A DNA stretch of 61,976 nucleotides from Lachnospiraceae bacterium (GTDB taxonomy: Bacteria; Bacillota; Clostridia; Lachnospirales; Lachnospiraceae): assembly GCA_017623215.1 (NCBI GenBank), contig JAGAPO010000070.1:1-61976 (forward strand), in the 5' to 3' direction. Each line of letters starts with the position of its first letter. The first letter of the stretch is position 1. Shown one piece after another: positions 8,357 to 16,849 of the stretch. The notes beneath the pieces were generated by a model. It had not been told where the DNA came from. It saw only the letters and a list, made by a program, of their open reading frames with translations, and searched no databases. The position numbers were made by a program, and so were the translations under genes.

Positions 8357-9562
8357 TTATTCTTCCGTCACACGGCTCTGAAGGAATTCATATTCCCGCT
8401 GCATTCTCTCGTCTTCCGGATAATCCTGAAGGTATGCAGCTGCCCTCTCATAAGCTGTCTCATACTCTCCCTGCCGCTCATAGATTGCAACCTCATTATG
8501 CCGCAGCGCTTTCGCCTGCTCCGCTGTGCTGACCTTCAGCCCCTGCTCTACATATTCCAGAGCACTGTCGTATTCGCCGATCTCCATACTGCACACTGCC
8601 ATCTGATTATACAGAGCCGAGTTCACAAAGTTATTATGATCCAGATACGCCTCATAATATCCAAGCGCTTCTTCATAATTCTCCTCTTCTCTTGCAATCT
8701 CTCCCAGGTAAAAATACGCAAGCGTGCTTCCCTCCTCGGCCGAAGTCAACAAAAGCTCCTTCGCTTCCTCATCCTTTTGGTAATATTTTACCTTCGCATA
8801 CTGAAGCCGATCCTCCGCCGTCACAACCGGAAGATCCTCCGCCTGGGAAAGCACGGCCGCTGCGCCGATCTCATCGTTCTGCTTCTTCATCAGCGCGTAT
8901 TTGCCCAGATAAATATTAAAATTATCCGGATCGAGCTCGATCGCCTTATCGTAGTCATCCCGGCTCATCTGGATGCCGCCGATATTCAGATACGCGTACG
9001 CTCTTGCCGTGTAGATCTCCGCATTCCCGTCGTGCTGACGCAGAATCTCATCATACGCGGACACCGCTTCCTTCCACTCGCCGCGCTTCTCGCAGATGCT
9101 TGCTTTGTAAGCAAGGATGTCCAGATCCAACTCCGACTCCTCCGCAATCGCAAGCGCCTTTTCGAATTCCTCAAGCGCCCTGTCATACTCAAGCATATTA
9201 AAATAAGCGATTCCCTTTCCGCGGTACGCTTTCTTATTATTCGCCTGCACCATCTTAATATCCTTGTCCAAAATCGCCTTGTCCAATTCCTCAAGAGCCC
9301 CGGAATAATCTCCCATCTGAATCTTCATCAGACCGTAATCAATATAATATTCCGCCCGCTCCGGATTGCGCGCGATTGCTTCTTCAAAGCTTGCCGCCGC
9401 CTCGGTATAATTCTTCGTCTCGTAATACTTCATGGCATCCTTATAATAACCGCCCGCTGTCTTTAACGCGCAGCCGGACAGGCCGCTTACCGCCATCAAA
9501 GCTGCCGCCCCAAATACGGTGCCCCGTATCCAATTCGTTCTTTTTTCCCACATTCTGATCAT
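8357..9562 (-). CDS. TPR-repeat lipoprotein
   Basis: A 401-residue exported lipoprotein. Its signal sequence ends in the lipobox LSGC (Cys31), followed by about eight tetratricopeptide-like helical pairs with typical A-x-x-x-F-x-x-A spacing, for example YTEAAASFEEAIARNPERAEYY and DYDKAIELDPDNFNIYLGKY. TPR proteins are protein-interaction scaffolds; the partner is unknown. Start 9562 was chosen for an AGGTGA 9 nt upstream; Met at 9553 is an alternative and the upstream open frame to 9622 is less likely. It lies 166 nt upstream of hflX, with hairpin-rich DNA between them. Confidence 0.82.
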   Translation of the reverse strand: MIRMWEKRTNWIRGTVFGAAALMAVSGLSGCALKTAGGYYKDAMKYYETKNYTEAAASFEEAIARNPERAEYYIDYGLMKIQMGDYSGALEELDKAILDKDIKMVQANNKKAYRGKGIAYFNMLEYDRALEEFEKALAIAEESELDLDILAYKASICEKRGEWKEAVSAYDEILRQHDGNAEIYTARAYAYLNIGGIQMSRDDYDKAIELDPDNFNIYLGKYALMKKQNDEIGAAAVLSQAEDLPVVTAEDRLQYAKVKYYQKDEEAKELLLTSAEEGSTLAYFYLGEIAREEENYEEALGYYEAYLDHNNFVNSALYNQMAVCSMEIGEYDSALEYVEQGLKVSTAEQAKALRHNEVAIYERQGEYETAYERAAAYLQDYPEDERMQREYEFLQSRVTEE

Positions 9563-9684
9563 GACACAATTCACCTGATCCTTTCCTTTCTTTATAGTAC
9601 CGTGGCCTACAGGAAAAGTCAATCAAAAAATTACGACAAAAACCGGATGAGTTTCCCCATCCGGCCTTGAATTGCCCGTTCTGT

Positions 9685-11583
9685 TTACCGATTTCCCGGC
9701 AGCGAATCCTGCACACACAGCGCCCCATATCCCGTCACCGGATTTGGCACCTCCGGATATCCCGGAAGCGGTCTCGCTCCCTTTATCAGATATGCTTTTA
9801 CTTTTTCCCCATACAGATACGGATCATTCCCATTTACAATTCCCCACTGCATCAAAAGCGCCGCCGCACCTGCTACAAACGGGGCCGCCATGGAGGTTCC
9901 CGACATCGAAGTATATCCTCCTCCGACCGCCGCGCTCGTAATATCCACTCCCGGCGCAACCAGGTCCGGCTTAATCAGCCCGGCCGCCGTATAGCCTCTT
10001 CCGGTAAAATACGCCGGACTCTCCGTTCCCGAATCATACGCGCCGACCGAAATCGCCCGAAGCGCGGTGGAAGGAGTCGTAAGCGTCGTCATTTCCGAGG
10101 GCCTTACGAATCCCGTCTGCACAGAACCGCCGCCTCCTGCCGGAAGCCACATCCGGTATTCTCCGGTTACAATCCGCTCGGGTGTCAGAATCACCTCCCA
10201 GATACCACTGTCAATAAAATTTCCCCCGGATACCGCTCCCGTTATCTGCCGTCCGGAATTTCCGGCTCCCGTTCCGATTCCGGCTCCTCCTGCCCCGATT
10301 CCGGCTCCTGCTCCGACTCCGGCTCCTCCTGCCCCGATTCCGGCTCCTGCTCCGACTCCGGCTCCTCCCGTTCCGCCCGTCCTCCCGACCGGAATGAATT
10401 CCAGATAAATCTCCTGAAGGGGATTCTGTGGGATCGGCTCTCCGTAATACAGCAATATCTTCGTATTTCCAACCGTGAACTGCTGGTTTCCGAGTATTGC
10501 CGGAATCGGTCCTACCCGCACGCCGGACGGAGCGCGCAAGGAGATCGAGAACTCGTCATAGTAATTCTTCCAGATTTGCAGGTTCAGACTGGTCTGCGCC
10601 TCTCCGACAGCCAACTCTATGATCTCCTCCGCACCCGGCGTCAGTATTCCCGCCGCATGCCTCCTCATACTTCCTTCATTTCCGGTTCCGATCACAATAC
10701 TGGTTCGAAAGCGCGCGGCCGCCTCGCTGATATAATCCTCCAGAAGCGAGAAGCCATTATGCGAACCGTAGTTATTGCCAAAGCTGATGTTAATCGCCAT
10801 CGGCCGGTTATAAGCGATGGCCTTCCGAATCGCATATTCAATCGCGGTCATTAGCTGCGTGGTGCGCGGAAACGAATCTCCGACGGAATTCCCAAGCTTT
10901 ACGATAATCAGATCGCTCTCCGGCGCAACGCCCGTATAGCGCCCCCCGGAAGCCCGCCCGTTCCCCGCGCAGATCCCCGCAACGTGAGTCCCGTGTCCGG
11001 ACAGATCCGTCGAGGGCAGCATCGCAAGCATCGCCTCTCTCCGGCTCTGAGCAAGTGCCTCGTTAATCTGCTCATTGGTATATTCCGTTCCGTCTGCAAA
11101 GCCCTCCGGCGGAGGCCCTTCCCGAAGCGTCTGATCCCAGAGCGCCAGAATTCTTGAGCTTCCGTCCTCTCTTCGAAAATCCGGATGCGCGTAATCAATC
11201 CCGGAATCAATCACCGCGGCCAGAACGCCTCTTCCATTCAGTCCTTCTGCTCTCACCGGCGGAACACAGGACGCCGCCAGAGCCTCATCCAGCGCAAAAT
11301 ACAGCCTTCGCGGCTTTTCAATGAAGATAATTTCCTCGTACTGCGACAGACGCTCAATCAACGATTCTTCCAGCACGATCACCGCATATCCGGCGGACAG
11401 CTCTGTGATCCGCGCGTTGAGTTCCTCTGCAATTCCGGAAATATCGCCCGCGTATTTTACAATCAGCTCCCAGGTGCGCTTCTCCGAATCATATCCAACT
11501 TCCAGATCCTCCGTCATTCCGCGCTCCTGCTCCGGCGTGGAAAGGGCCAGATTCAAGGTATTATCCAGCTTGGCATTTACCAT
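9685..11583 (-). CDS. Subtilisin-like serine protease (S8) with Gly-rich insert
   Basis: A 632-residue S8 peptidase without a signal peptide. The first roughly 100 residues resemble a prodomain. The triad is visible as Asp126 (VIDSGID), His197 (GHGTHVAG) and Ser564 (SGTSMAAPF). A long insertion between His and Ser contains a Gly/Ala/Val/Ile-rich segment near residues 402-445. The overall shape resembles clostridial Csp-type intracellular or spore subtilases, but I cannot prove a germination role. Start 11583 follows GAGG. It is transcribed divergently from pflB. Confidence 0.88.
   Translation of the reverse strand: MVNAKLDNTLNLALSTPEQERGMTEDLEVGYDSEKRTWELIVKYAGDISGIAEELNARITELSAGYAVIVLEESLIERLSQYEEIIFIEKPRRLYFALDEALAASCVPPVRAEGLNGRGVLAAVIDSGIDYAHPDFRREDGSSRILALWDQTLREGPPPEGFADGTEYTNEQINEALAQSRREAMLAMLPSTDLSGHGTHVAGICAGNGRASGGRYTGVAPESDLIIVKLGNSVGDSFPRTTQLMTAIEYAIRKAIAYNRPMAINISFGNNYGSHNGFSLLEDYISEAAARFRTSIVIGTGNEGSMRRHAAGILTPGAEEIIELAVGEAQTSLNLQIWKNYYDEFSISLRAPSGVRVGPIPAILGNQQFTVGNTKILLYYGEPIPQNPLQEIYLEFIPVGRTGGTGGAGVGAGAGIGAGGAGVGAGAGIGAGGAGIGTGAGNSGRQITGAVSGGNFIDSGIWEVILTPERIVTGEYRMWLPAGGGGSVQTGFVRPSEMTTLTTPSTALRAISVGAYDSGTESPAYFTGRGYTAAGLIKPDLVAPGVDITSAAVGGGYTSMSGTSMAAPFVAGAAALLMQWGIVNGNDPYLYGEKVKAYLIKGARPLPGYPEVPNPVTGYGALCVQDSLPGNR
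10282..10359 (-). repeat. 39-bp tandem repeat inside the subtilase gene
   Basis: Two exact adjacent 39-bp units (10282-10320 and 10321-10359), with a partial third, encode a 13-residue Gly/Ala-rich unit (residues about 409-434 of the protease). Exact identity suggests recent or ongoing expansion and contraction in steps that keep the frame. Confidence 0.9.
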
Positions 11584-11714
11584 AATTCCTCACATTTCGC
11601 CGTCCCAGCGGCTTCTTTTCCTGTTTAACACTGGACTTGTACACCGCTTTACCGCAAAAACTTATTTATCGTTTATTCTAATTTATTTTATAAGTTCTAC
11701 TAATATGCAAAGAG

Positions 11715-11736
11715 ATTTTCTCTTTAATGAGAAAAT
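11715..11736. promoter_or_regulatory. Palindrome upstream of the pflB promoter
   Basis: ATTTTCTC-6-GAGAAAAT, a perfect 8-bp inverted repeat ending 28 bp before the pflB -35. Its position suits a transcription-factor site, perhaps redox-linked. It does not match the Rex consensus and the binding protein is unknown. Confidence 0.45.
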
Positions 11737-11763
11737 ATTGCCATTTTCCCTGCCAAGAATCCA

Positions 11764-11792
11764 TTGACTCCCCGCAAAAGATCCCTTATAAT
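11764..11792 (+). promoter_or_regulatory. pflB promoter
   Basis: TTGACT, a 17-nt spacer and TATAAT, about 50 nt before the pflB start, which has an AGGAGG ribosome binding site. This is a strong sigma-A promoter, as expected for a major fermentation enzyme. Confidence 0.88.
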
Positions 11793-11841
11793 GAGCTCGT
11801 ACAACAATAGATGATATTATTATACCTTAGGAGGTTTTTCA

Positions 11842-13893
11842 ATGCAGAACGAATGGACTGGTTTTCAACCAGGAAGATGGAGCAACTCCGTAAATGTTAG
11901 AGACTTTATTCAACACAACTATACCCCTTACGATGGCGATGAGTCCTTCCTCGCGGGCCCTACGAGCGCAACCGTAAAGCTCTGGGATGAGGTAATGGAG
12001 CTTTCGAAGAAGGAGCGTGAGGCGGGCGGTGTGCTCGATATGGACACCAAGATCGTATCGACGATTACCTCTCACGGCCCCGGCTATATCGACAAGGAGT
12101 ATGAACAGATCGTAGGCCTCCAGACAGACAAGCCCTTCAAGCGTTCCTTACAGCCTTTCGGCGGTATCCGTATGGCTCAGAACGCATGCAAGGAGTACGG
12201 TTACGAAGTTGACCCCGAGGTTGTAAAGATTTTTACCGATTATAGAAAGACACACAATCAGGGCGTATTTGACGTATATACCCCTGAGATGCGTCTTGCA
12301 AGAAAGTCCGCAATCATCACCGGTCTTCCGGATGCTTACGGCAGAGGCCGTATCATCGGCGACTACAGACGTGTTGCCCTGTACGGTATCGACTGGCTGA
12401 TCGAGGATAAGAAGCATCAGTTAGCTACCTCCCTCGTTCGTATGACATCCAAGAATATCCGTCTGCGCGAGGAGTTATCCGAGCAGATCCGTGCTCTGGA
12501 AGATCTGAAGAAGCTCGGCGAAATCTACGGATTTGATATCTCCAAGCCAGCAGCGAATGCGAAGGAAGCGATTCAGTGGCTGTATTTCGGCTACCTTGCA
12601 GCTGTCAAGGAGCAGAACGGCGCTGCAATGAGCCTTGGCCGTACTTCTACCTTCCTTGATATCTATATCGAGCGCGACCTGAAGGCCGGTCTCATCACAG
12701 AGGAACAGGCACAGGAATATATCGATCATTTTATCATGAAGCTGCGTATGGTCCGCTTCGCAAGAACACCCGAATACAACGCGCTGTTCTCCGGCGATCC
12801 GACCTGGGTTACCGAGTCCATCGGCGGTATCGGTATCGACGGCAGACACATGGTTACGAAGAACTCCTTCCGTTACCTGCACACCTTAGAGAACCTTGGC
12901 ACCGCTCCCGAGCCGAACATGACGGTTCTGTGGTCCACCAGACTTCCCAGAAAGTTCAAGGAGTACTGCGCGAAGATGTCCATTAAGACCTCTTCCATTC
13001 AGTACGAGAACGATGACCTGATGCGTCCGGTTCACGGCGATGACTACGCAATCGCCTGCTGCGTATCCTCCATGCGTGTCGGCAAGGAGATGCAGTTCTT
13101 CGGCGCAAGAGCGAACCTCGCAAAGTGCCTCCTCTACGCAATCAACGGCGGCGTGGATGAGCGCTTAAAGATTCAGGTTGGTCCGAAGTATCGTCCGGTT
13201 GAGGGTGATTACCTGGATTACGACGATGTTATGGCCAAATACGACGATATGATGGAGTGGCTTGCAGGTCTCTATGTCAATACCCTGAATGTCATCCACT
13301 ATATGCACGACAAGTATGCATACGAGAAGGTTCAGATGGCTCTGCATGACCGCGATGTTAAGAGATACTTCGCAACCGGTATTGCCGGCCTTTCGGTGGT
13401 AGCAGACTCCCTTTCCGCGATCAAGTACGCGAAGGTTAAGGTAATCCGCGACGAGGACGGAATCGTAACCGATTACCAGGTAGAGGGTGATTTCCCGAAA
13501 TACGGCAACAACGACGACCGCGTCGACAGCATCGCCGTTAACATTGTCCGCACCTTCATGGACAAGATCAGAAAGCATCACACCTACCGTGACGGCTTCC
13601 CGACCATGTCGATTCTTACCATTACTTCCAACGTTGTATACGGTAAGAAGACCGGTAATACTCCGGACGGAAGACGCATGGGCGAGCCTTTGGCTCCCGG
13701 TGCGAACCCGATGCACTGCAGAGATACCCACGGCGCTGCCGCTTCTTTAGCATCCGTTGCAAAGCTTCCGTTCCGCCACGCGCAGGACGGTATCTCCAAT
13801 ACCTTCTCGATCGTTCCGGGCGCGCTCGGCAAGAGCGACCAGCTCTTCACCGGCGAGCTGGATCTCGACAGAATGCTCGAAGAGGAACAGTAA
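11842..13893 (+). CDS. pflB: Pyruvate formate-lyase catalytic core lacking the glycyl-radical domain (split form)
   Basis: A 683-residue protein clearly homologous to formate C-acetyltransferase, which converts pyruvate and CoA to acetyl-CoA and formate. The catalytic cysteine pair is present (Cys406-Cys407 in [10 protein letters not shown]), as is the downstream [19 protein letters not shown] segment. The frame then stops at 13891-13893 right after the ALGKSDQLF region, where ordinary PFL (about 740-760 residues) would continue into the radical domain. The missing domain is supplied by the gene at 14327-14560. The 3' end contains the GAGGA used as ribosome binding site by the next gene, 1 nt away. 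This is a true gene split, not a simple frameshift, because each part has its own SD and start. Confidence 0.93.
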   Translation: MQNEWTGFQPGRWSNSVNVRDFIQHNYTPYDGDESFLAGPTSATVKLWDEVMELSKKEREAGGVLDMDTKIVSTITSHGPGYIDKEYEQIVGLQTDKPFKRSLQPFGGIRMAQNACKEYGYEVDPEVVKIFTDYRKTHNQGVFDVYTPEMRLARKSAIITGLPDAYGRGRIIGDYRRVALYGIDWLIEDKKHQLATSLVRMTSKNIRLREELSEQIRALEDLKKLGEIYGFDISKPAANAKEAIQWLYFGYLAAVKEQNGAAMSLGRTSTFLDIYIERDLKAGLITEEQAQEYIDHFIMKLRMVRFARTPEYNALFSGDPTWVTESIGGIGIDGRHMVTKNSFRYLHTLENLGTAPEPNMTVLWSTRLPRKFKEYCAKMSIKTSSIQYENDDLMRPVHGDDYAIACCVSSMRVGKEMQFFGARANLAKCLLYAINGGVDERLKIQVGPKYRPVEGDYLDYDDVMAKYDDMMEWLAGLYVNTLNVIHYMHDKYAYEKVQMALHDRDVKRYFATGIAGLSVVADSLSAIKYAKVKVIRDEDGIVTDYQVEGDFPKYGNNDDRVDSIAVNIVRTFMDKIRKHHTYRDGFPTMSILTITSNVVYGKKTGNTPDGRRMGEPLAPGANPMHCRDTHGAAASLASVAKLPFRHAQDGISNTFSIVPGALGKSDQLFTGELDLDRMLEEEQ

Positions 13894-13894
13894 G

Positions 13895-14188
13895 ATGTCC
13901 GATAAAAAGCTTGACCCGATGCAGGAACCGGATGAATCCCAGATTGCAGACCTCATCAACATGCTTGACTCCTTTATGGAGGAAGGCGGCGGTCATATGA
14001 ACGTCATCTGCGACGAGAACGGTCTCGCAGGAGAGAAGGTAGTCGAGACCTACCGCTCGGCGGACTGCGGCCGCGGGAATATGGCCTGCAGCGTTCCGAC
14101 GCTGCACAAAGGATTTGATGACGAAGAATTCGATGCGGAATACGATGATTCGGAAGCGGAATTCAATGACGACGAGGACGAGCTGTGA
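13895..14188 (+). CDS. Small acidic protein related to the PFL radical domain but lacking the radical glycine
   Basis: A 97-residue protein starting 1 nt after the pflB stop, with its GAGGA site inside pflB. Residues 17-39 (DLINMLDSFMEEGGGHMNVIC) align with [21 protein letters not shown] of the glycyl-radical subunit encoded next. The remainder, where the RVSGYAV radical loop should be, is replaced by a Cys-containing segment and a strongly acidic tail rich in Asp and Glu. It therefore cannot carry the radical. It may be an assembly, regulatory or docking factor for the split enzyme, or a decaying duplicate; the close coupling to pflB argues for function. I know no named family for it. Confidence 0.8.
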   Translation: MSDKKLDPMQEPDESQIADLINMLDSFMEEGGGHMNVICDENGLAGEKVVETYRSADCGRGNMACSVPTLHKGFDDEEFDAEYDDSEAEFNDDEDEL

Positions 14189-14245
14189 TTCGACAGCCAA
14201 TCGGACAAATCACAGAATGAATGATACCAGAACGAATTTCACAGT

Positions 14246-14278
14246 GCCGGAGGGTGTTCCACTCTTTCGCTCTCCGGC
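14246..14278 (+). promoter_or_regulatory. Intergenic hairpin between the acidic gene and the radical subunit
   Basis: GCCGGAG and CTCCGGC form a perfect 7-bp stem with a 19-nt loop, 49 nt before the radical-subunit start. No T-run follows, so it is not a full terminator. It could act as an mRNA stabiliser or processing site that sets subunit ratios. Confidence 0.45.
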
Positions 14279-14326
14279 CTGTATCCGTTTCACTTTACAT
14301 GTGAATACTCAGAAAGGAGAATTATT

Positions 14327-14560
14327 ATGTCTCAGCAGGTAGATAACTTAATTAACTTATTAGACGGATATGTAGAACAGGGCGGACACCACCTGAACGT
14401 TAACGTATTTACAAAAGAAACCTTACTCGATGCGCAGGCTCACCCTGAGAAATACCCTCAGCTGACCGTACGTGTATCCGGTTACGCAGTTAACTTCATC
14501 AAGCTCACAAAAGAGCAGCAGGATGACGTTATTTCCAGAACGTTCCATCAGGAGCTGTAA
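14327..14560 (+). CDS. Stand-alone glycyl-radical subunit of pyruvate formate-lyase (GrcA/YfiD-like C-terminal domain)
   Basis: A 77-residue protein equal to the C-terminal radical domain of [24 protein letters not shown], then [17 protein letters not shown] with the radical glycine at Gly52 (codon 14480-14482), and [18 protein letters not shown] at the end. In PFL the activase removes a hydrogen from this glycine and the radical passes to the active-site cysteines. E. coli GrcA/YfiD shows that such a domain can act in trans on a core. Here the core at 11842-13893 lacks the domain, so this protein should be an obligatory subunit rather than a spare part. AAGGAG lies 7 nt before the start. pflA follows. 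Confidence 0.93.
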   Translation: MSQQVDNLINLLDGYVEQGGHHLNVNVFTKETLLDAQAHPEKYPQLTVRVSGYAVNFIKLTKEQQDDVISRTFHQEL

Positions 14561-14609
14561 TCCACCGGAATAAGGCAGGAATGCGGAAGTTTCAGAAATG
14601 GAGATTGTC

Positions 14610-15365
14610 ATGAAAGGTTATATTCACTCAACAGAATCATTTGGTACGGTTGACGGTCCCGGAATCCGTTACGTGGTATTCTTACAGGGCTGTCCCATGC
14701 GGTGTCAGTACTGCCACAATCCGGATACCTGGGAATTCGGCAAAGGAACTCCAACCGAAGCGTCTGAGATTCTTGCAGACGTGCTCCGCTACCGCTCTTT
14801 CATGAAGCAGGGCGGAATCACCGTAACCGGCGGAGAGCCGCTCGCTCAGATTGAGTTCGTAACGGAGCTGTTCACGCTCGCAAAGGCCGAGGGAATTCAC
14901 ACCTGTATTGACTCCTCCGGAATTATGTTCCGCAACAGCGCTGAGTATCTTGCAAAGCTCGATCCCCTGCTTGCGCTTACTGATCTGGTGATGTTGGATA
15001 TCAAGCACATCAATCCCGACACGCATAAGATACTGACCGGCCATACCAACGAAGGAATCCTTGCATTTGCCAGGTATCTGGCAGATAAAGGCACCGATGT
15101 CTGGATTCGTCATGTCGTGGTCCCCGGCGTCACCGATCGCGAAGCAGATCTGCTGGAGCTCGGCCGCTTTCTCGGCGGTCTGTCCAATATCAAAGCGCTC
15201 GATATCCTCCCCTATCACACGATGGGGATTGAAAAATACCGCCGCTTAAATATCCCCTATCCGCTAAAAGGAGTTCCTGCCGCATCGACGGACGACGCGC
15301 TGCGGGCGAAGAAATTAATTCTTCGCGGTATGAAGGAGACGCGGGCAACAAAAAAGCAGAATTAA
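14610..15365 (+). CDS. pflA: Pyruvate formate-lyase activating enzyme (radical SAM)
   Basis: A 251-residue radical SAM enzyme that uses S-adenosylmethionine and a [4Fe-4S] cluster to make the glycyl radical on PFL. The cluster motif CPMRCQYC gives C-x3-C-x2-C at Cys28, Cys32 and Cys35; GGEP and TDLVMLDIKH are also typical. I prefer the start at 14610, with GGAG 6 nt upstream, over 14598, which would overlap that site. It lies 49 nt after the radical subunit and ends the pfl operon at a strong hairpin. Its natural target here would be the 77-residue subunit rather than a fused PFL. Confidence 0.95.
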   Translation: MKGYIHSTESFGTVDGPGIRYVVFLQGCPMRCQYCHNPDTWEFGKGTPTEASEILADVLRYRSFMKQGGITVTGGEPLAQIEFVTELFTLAKAEGIHTCIDSSGIMFRNSAEYLAKLDPLLALTDLVMLDIKHINPDTHKILTGHTNEGILAFARYLADKGTDVWIRHVVVPGVTDREADLLELGRFLGGLSNIKALDILPYHTMGIEKYRRLNIPYPLKGVPAASTDDALRAKKLILRGMKETRATKKQN

Positions 15366-15386
15366 CCGCTCTGTCCTCTTAGCATT

Positions 15387-15424
15387 AAGAGCCTGAGTTT
15401 TCTTTTCGTAAAACTCAGGCTCTT
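15387..15424 (+). terminator. Strong hairpin after pflA
   Basis: A perfect 15-bp inverted repeat (AAGAGCCTGAGTTTT and its complement) with an 8-nt loop, located 21 nt after the pflA stop. The following T-tract is poor, but the position between convergent units supports a terminator. Confidence 0.7.
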
Positions 15425-15495
15425 CCAAAAGACTTCCCTCTTTTCTGCCGCTTCAGCGGCTTGTATCCCCTATTATACCGGCCGTTCCACATTCT

Positions 15496-15837
15496 CTAAA
15501 ATCGCAGATATTCTGTGTTCTCTTTTCCCGTATCTGTATTCTCCACAATCACTACTTTTGCATTCTCTGTCATGAATACCCGGTGCCAGGTTCCGCACGT
15601 TATATTATAAAGCTTTCCTTTTTCCATGACATATCTTTTCCTGTCCTTACCCACAAGCAGCCCTGCAGTCCCATCAATCAGTACGAACACTTCATCCGTT
15701 TTCAGATGCCGTTCCAGAAAATTGAGATTTTCTTCTTCCAGACTGGGCATATAATTGGCAATCGCAACTCTCCAGCCGTTGAAATCAATCTGTTCCTGAT
15801 AGCCGGCTCCCTCATATTCTTTGATTTCAATTTCCAA
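15496..15837 (-). CDS. Small cupin-like protein, TTG start
   Basis: A 113-residue single-domain protein with beta-strand pattern and a cupin-like core (ERHLKTDEVFVLIDGTAGLLV, then TWHRVFMTENAKVVIVENTDT with candidate His ligands). Small cupins bind metal and often act on or sense sugars. I prefer a TTG start at 15837, where GTGAGGA sits 7-8 nt upstream and overlaps the stop region of the upstream lactonase. The ATG at 15894 would overlap that gene by 47 nt. It is the last gene of the carbohydrate operon. Function unknown. Confidence 0.7.
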   Translation of the reverse strand: MEIEIKEYEGAGYQEQIDFNGWRVAIANYMPSLEEENLNFLERHLKTDEVFVLIDGTAGLLVGKDRKRYVMEKGKLYNITCGTWHRVFMTENAKVVIVENTDTGKENTEYLRF

Positions 15838-15847
15838 CTCGCATTCC

Positions 15848-16813
15848 TCACCGTTCTTCCTTTTCACGTACACAAACGCAAACAGGCATTTCAACCTCTA
15901 ATTGATCTCCTATCACGAACCCACGATTTCCGTCCAAAACAGAGAGGCAGCCGCTGTCCTGATTCGCGCATAGCAGATATTGATCCACAAACAAGAAATC
16001 TCTGGGTGTCTTTCCGCCGCTTGCTATCATATCAACAAGTGCCAGCTTATTATCCCGAAAGCTCATCTTGGCAATCGAATCATGGCCCCTGTTCGATACA
16101 TAGATATATCCATCCTTCACCCGGATAGCCGAAGCAGCGGTAGCACCGGCATAGGAGGACGGGACGGAAGAACATACGTCAATAAGCTCCGGCTCGCCAC
16201 TCCGATATGCAAAGGCAGCCACCGTAGACTTCAGTTCATTTACAGCAAACAGCCACTTTCCATCCTCCGAAAAGGCCAGATGTCTTACGCCATGCCCCGA
16301 AGGTACCTTCGCTAAGGAGTGCAGCGTCATATCCCGCTTATATAAAAATATGGTATCCAGTCCCAAGTCCGCCGCACAGATATATTGCTGATCCGGCGTC
16401 ATCCCTGCAAAATGTACATGCGGCCCTTCCTGTCTGGCCGGGCTGCTTCCATGCCCAGAGTGCTGTACGACTTGATCGGGAAGCTTTATAAGACTTCCTG
16501 ATATGTAATTGGCACAGTATATGCTCCCTTCCTTCACCATGATATGACAGGCAACCTCACCCTTTGTTGACTGTATTGGGGAAGGGGCCGTCAGCTTTCC
16601 GGTATCGTCAATCTCGTATGTGACAACACCGCTTTCCCTGTTATTAAAAGGCGCCCGCAGAACAATGTACATTTTATCATTCTCAGTCACCATATACATC
16701 GGTCTGTCCATTCTGGTGATATCAGCCAGCGTGACGGCATTATCCTCCATTCTGTAATGATAGATTCCGCCAGTCGGGGTACAGGATGCCACATAGACAT
16801 CATACCTCTTCAT
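15848..16813 (-). CDS. Lactonase-family seven-bladed beta-propeller (6-phosphogluconolactonase-like)
   Basis: A 321-residue cytosolic beta-propeller of the YbhE/lactonase family. Repeated blade motifs include VTENDKMYIV, IYCANYISGSL, the conserved GPHVHFAG, ICAADLGLDTIFLY, GVRHLAFSEDGKWLFAVNEL, YIYVSNRGHDSIAK and TPRDFLF. Family members hydrolyse sugar lactones such as 6-phosphogluconolactone. Start 16813 follows an AGGAGG/GGGG-rich site. It lies within an operon with RraA-like, SDR, UxuA-like and GH38-like genes, so it probably hydrolyses a sugar-acid lactone made in this pathway rather than serving the pentose phosphate route. Confidence 0.85.
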   Translation of the reverse strand: MKRYDVYVASCTPTGGIYHYRMEDNAVTLADITRMDRPMYMVTENDKMYIVLRAPFNNRESGVVTYEIDDTGKLTAPSPIQSTKGEVACHIMVKEGSIYCANYISGSLIKLPDQVVQHSGHGSSPARQEGPHVHFAGMTPDQQYICAADLGLDTIFLYKRDMTLHSLAKVPSGHGVRHLAFSEDGKWLFAVNELKSTVAAFAYRSGEPELIDVCSSVPSSYAGATAASAIRVKDGYIYVSNRGHDSIAKMSFRDNKLALVDMIASGGKTPRDFLFVDQYLLCANQDSGCLSVLDGNRGFVIGDQLEVEMPVCVCVREKEER

Positions 16814-16849
16814 ATTCCAATCCCCTTTCCTCCTCCGGACATTCCTCCG

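Noticed and set aside
9667..10854. Long plus-strand frame with Ser/Asp repeats
   Set aside because: It is the complement of the subtilase Gly-rich repeat and catalytic region; repetitive composition explains it.
13757..13894. pflB split explained as a simple frameshift of a full-length gene
   Set aside because: The downstream frame has its own SD and start plus an extra N-terminal segment, and the true radical domain is a further separate gene with its own SD.
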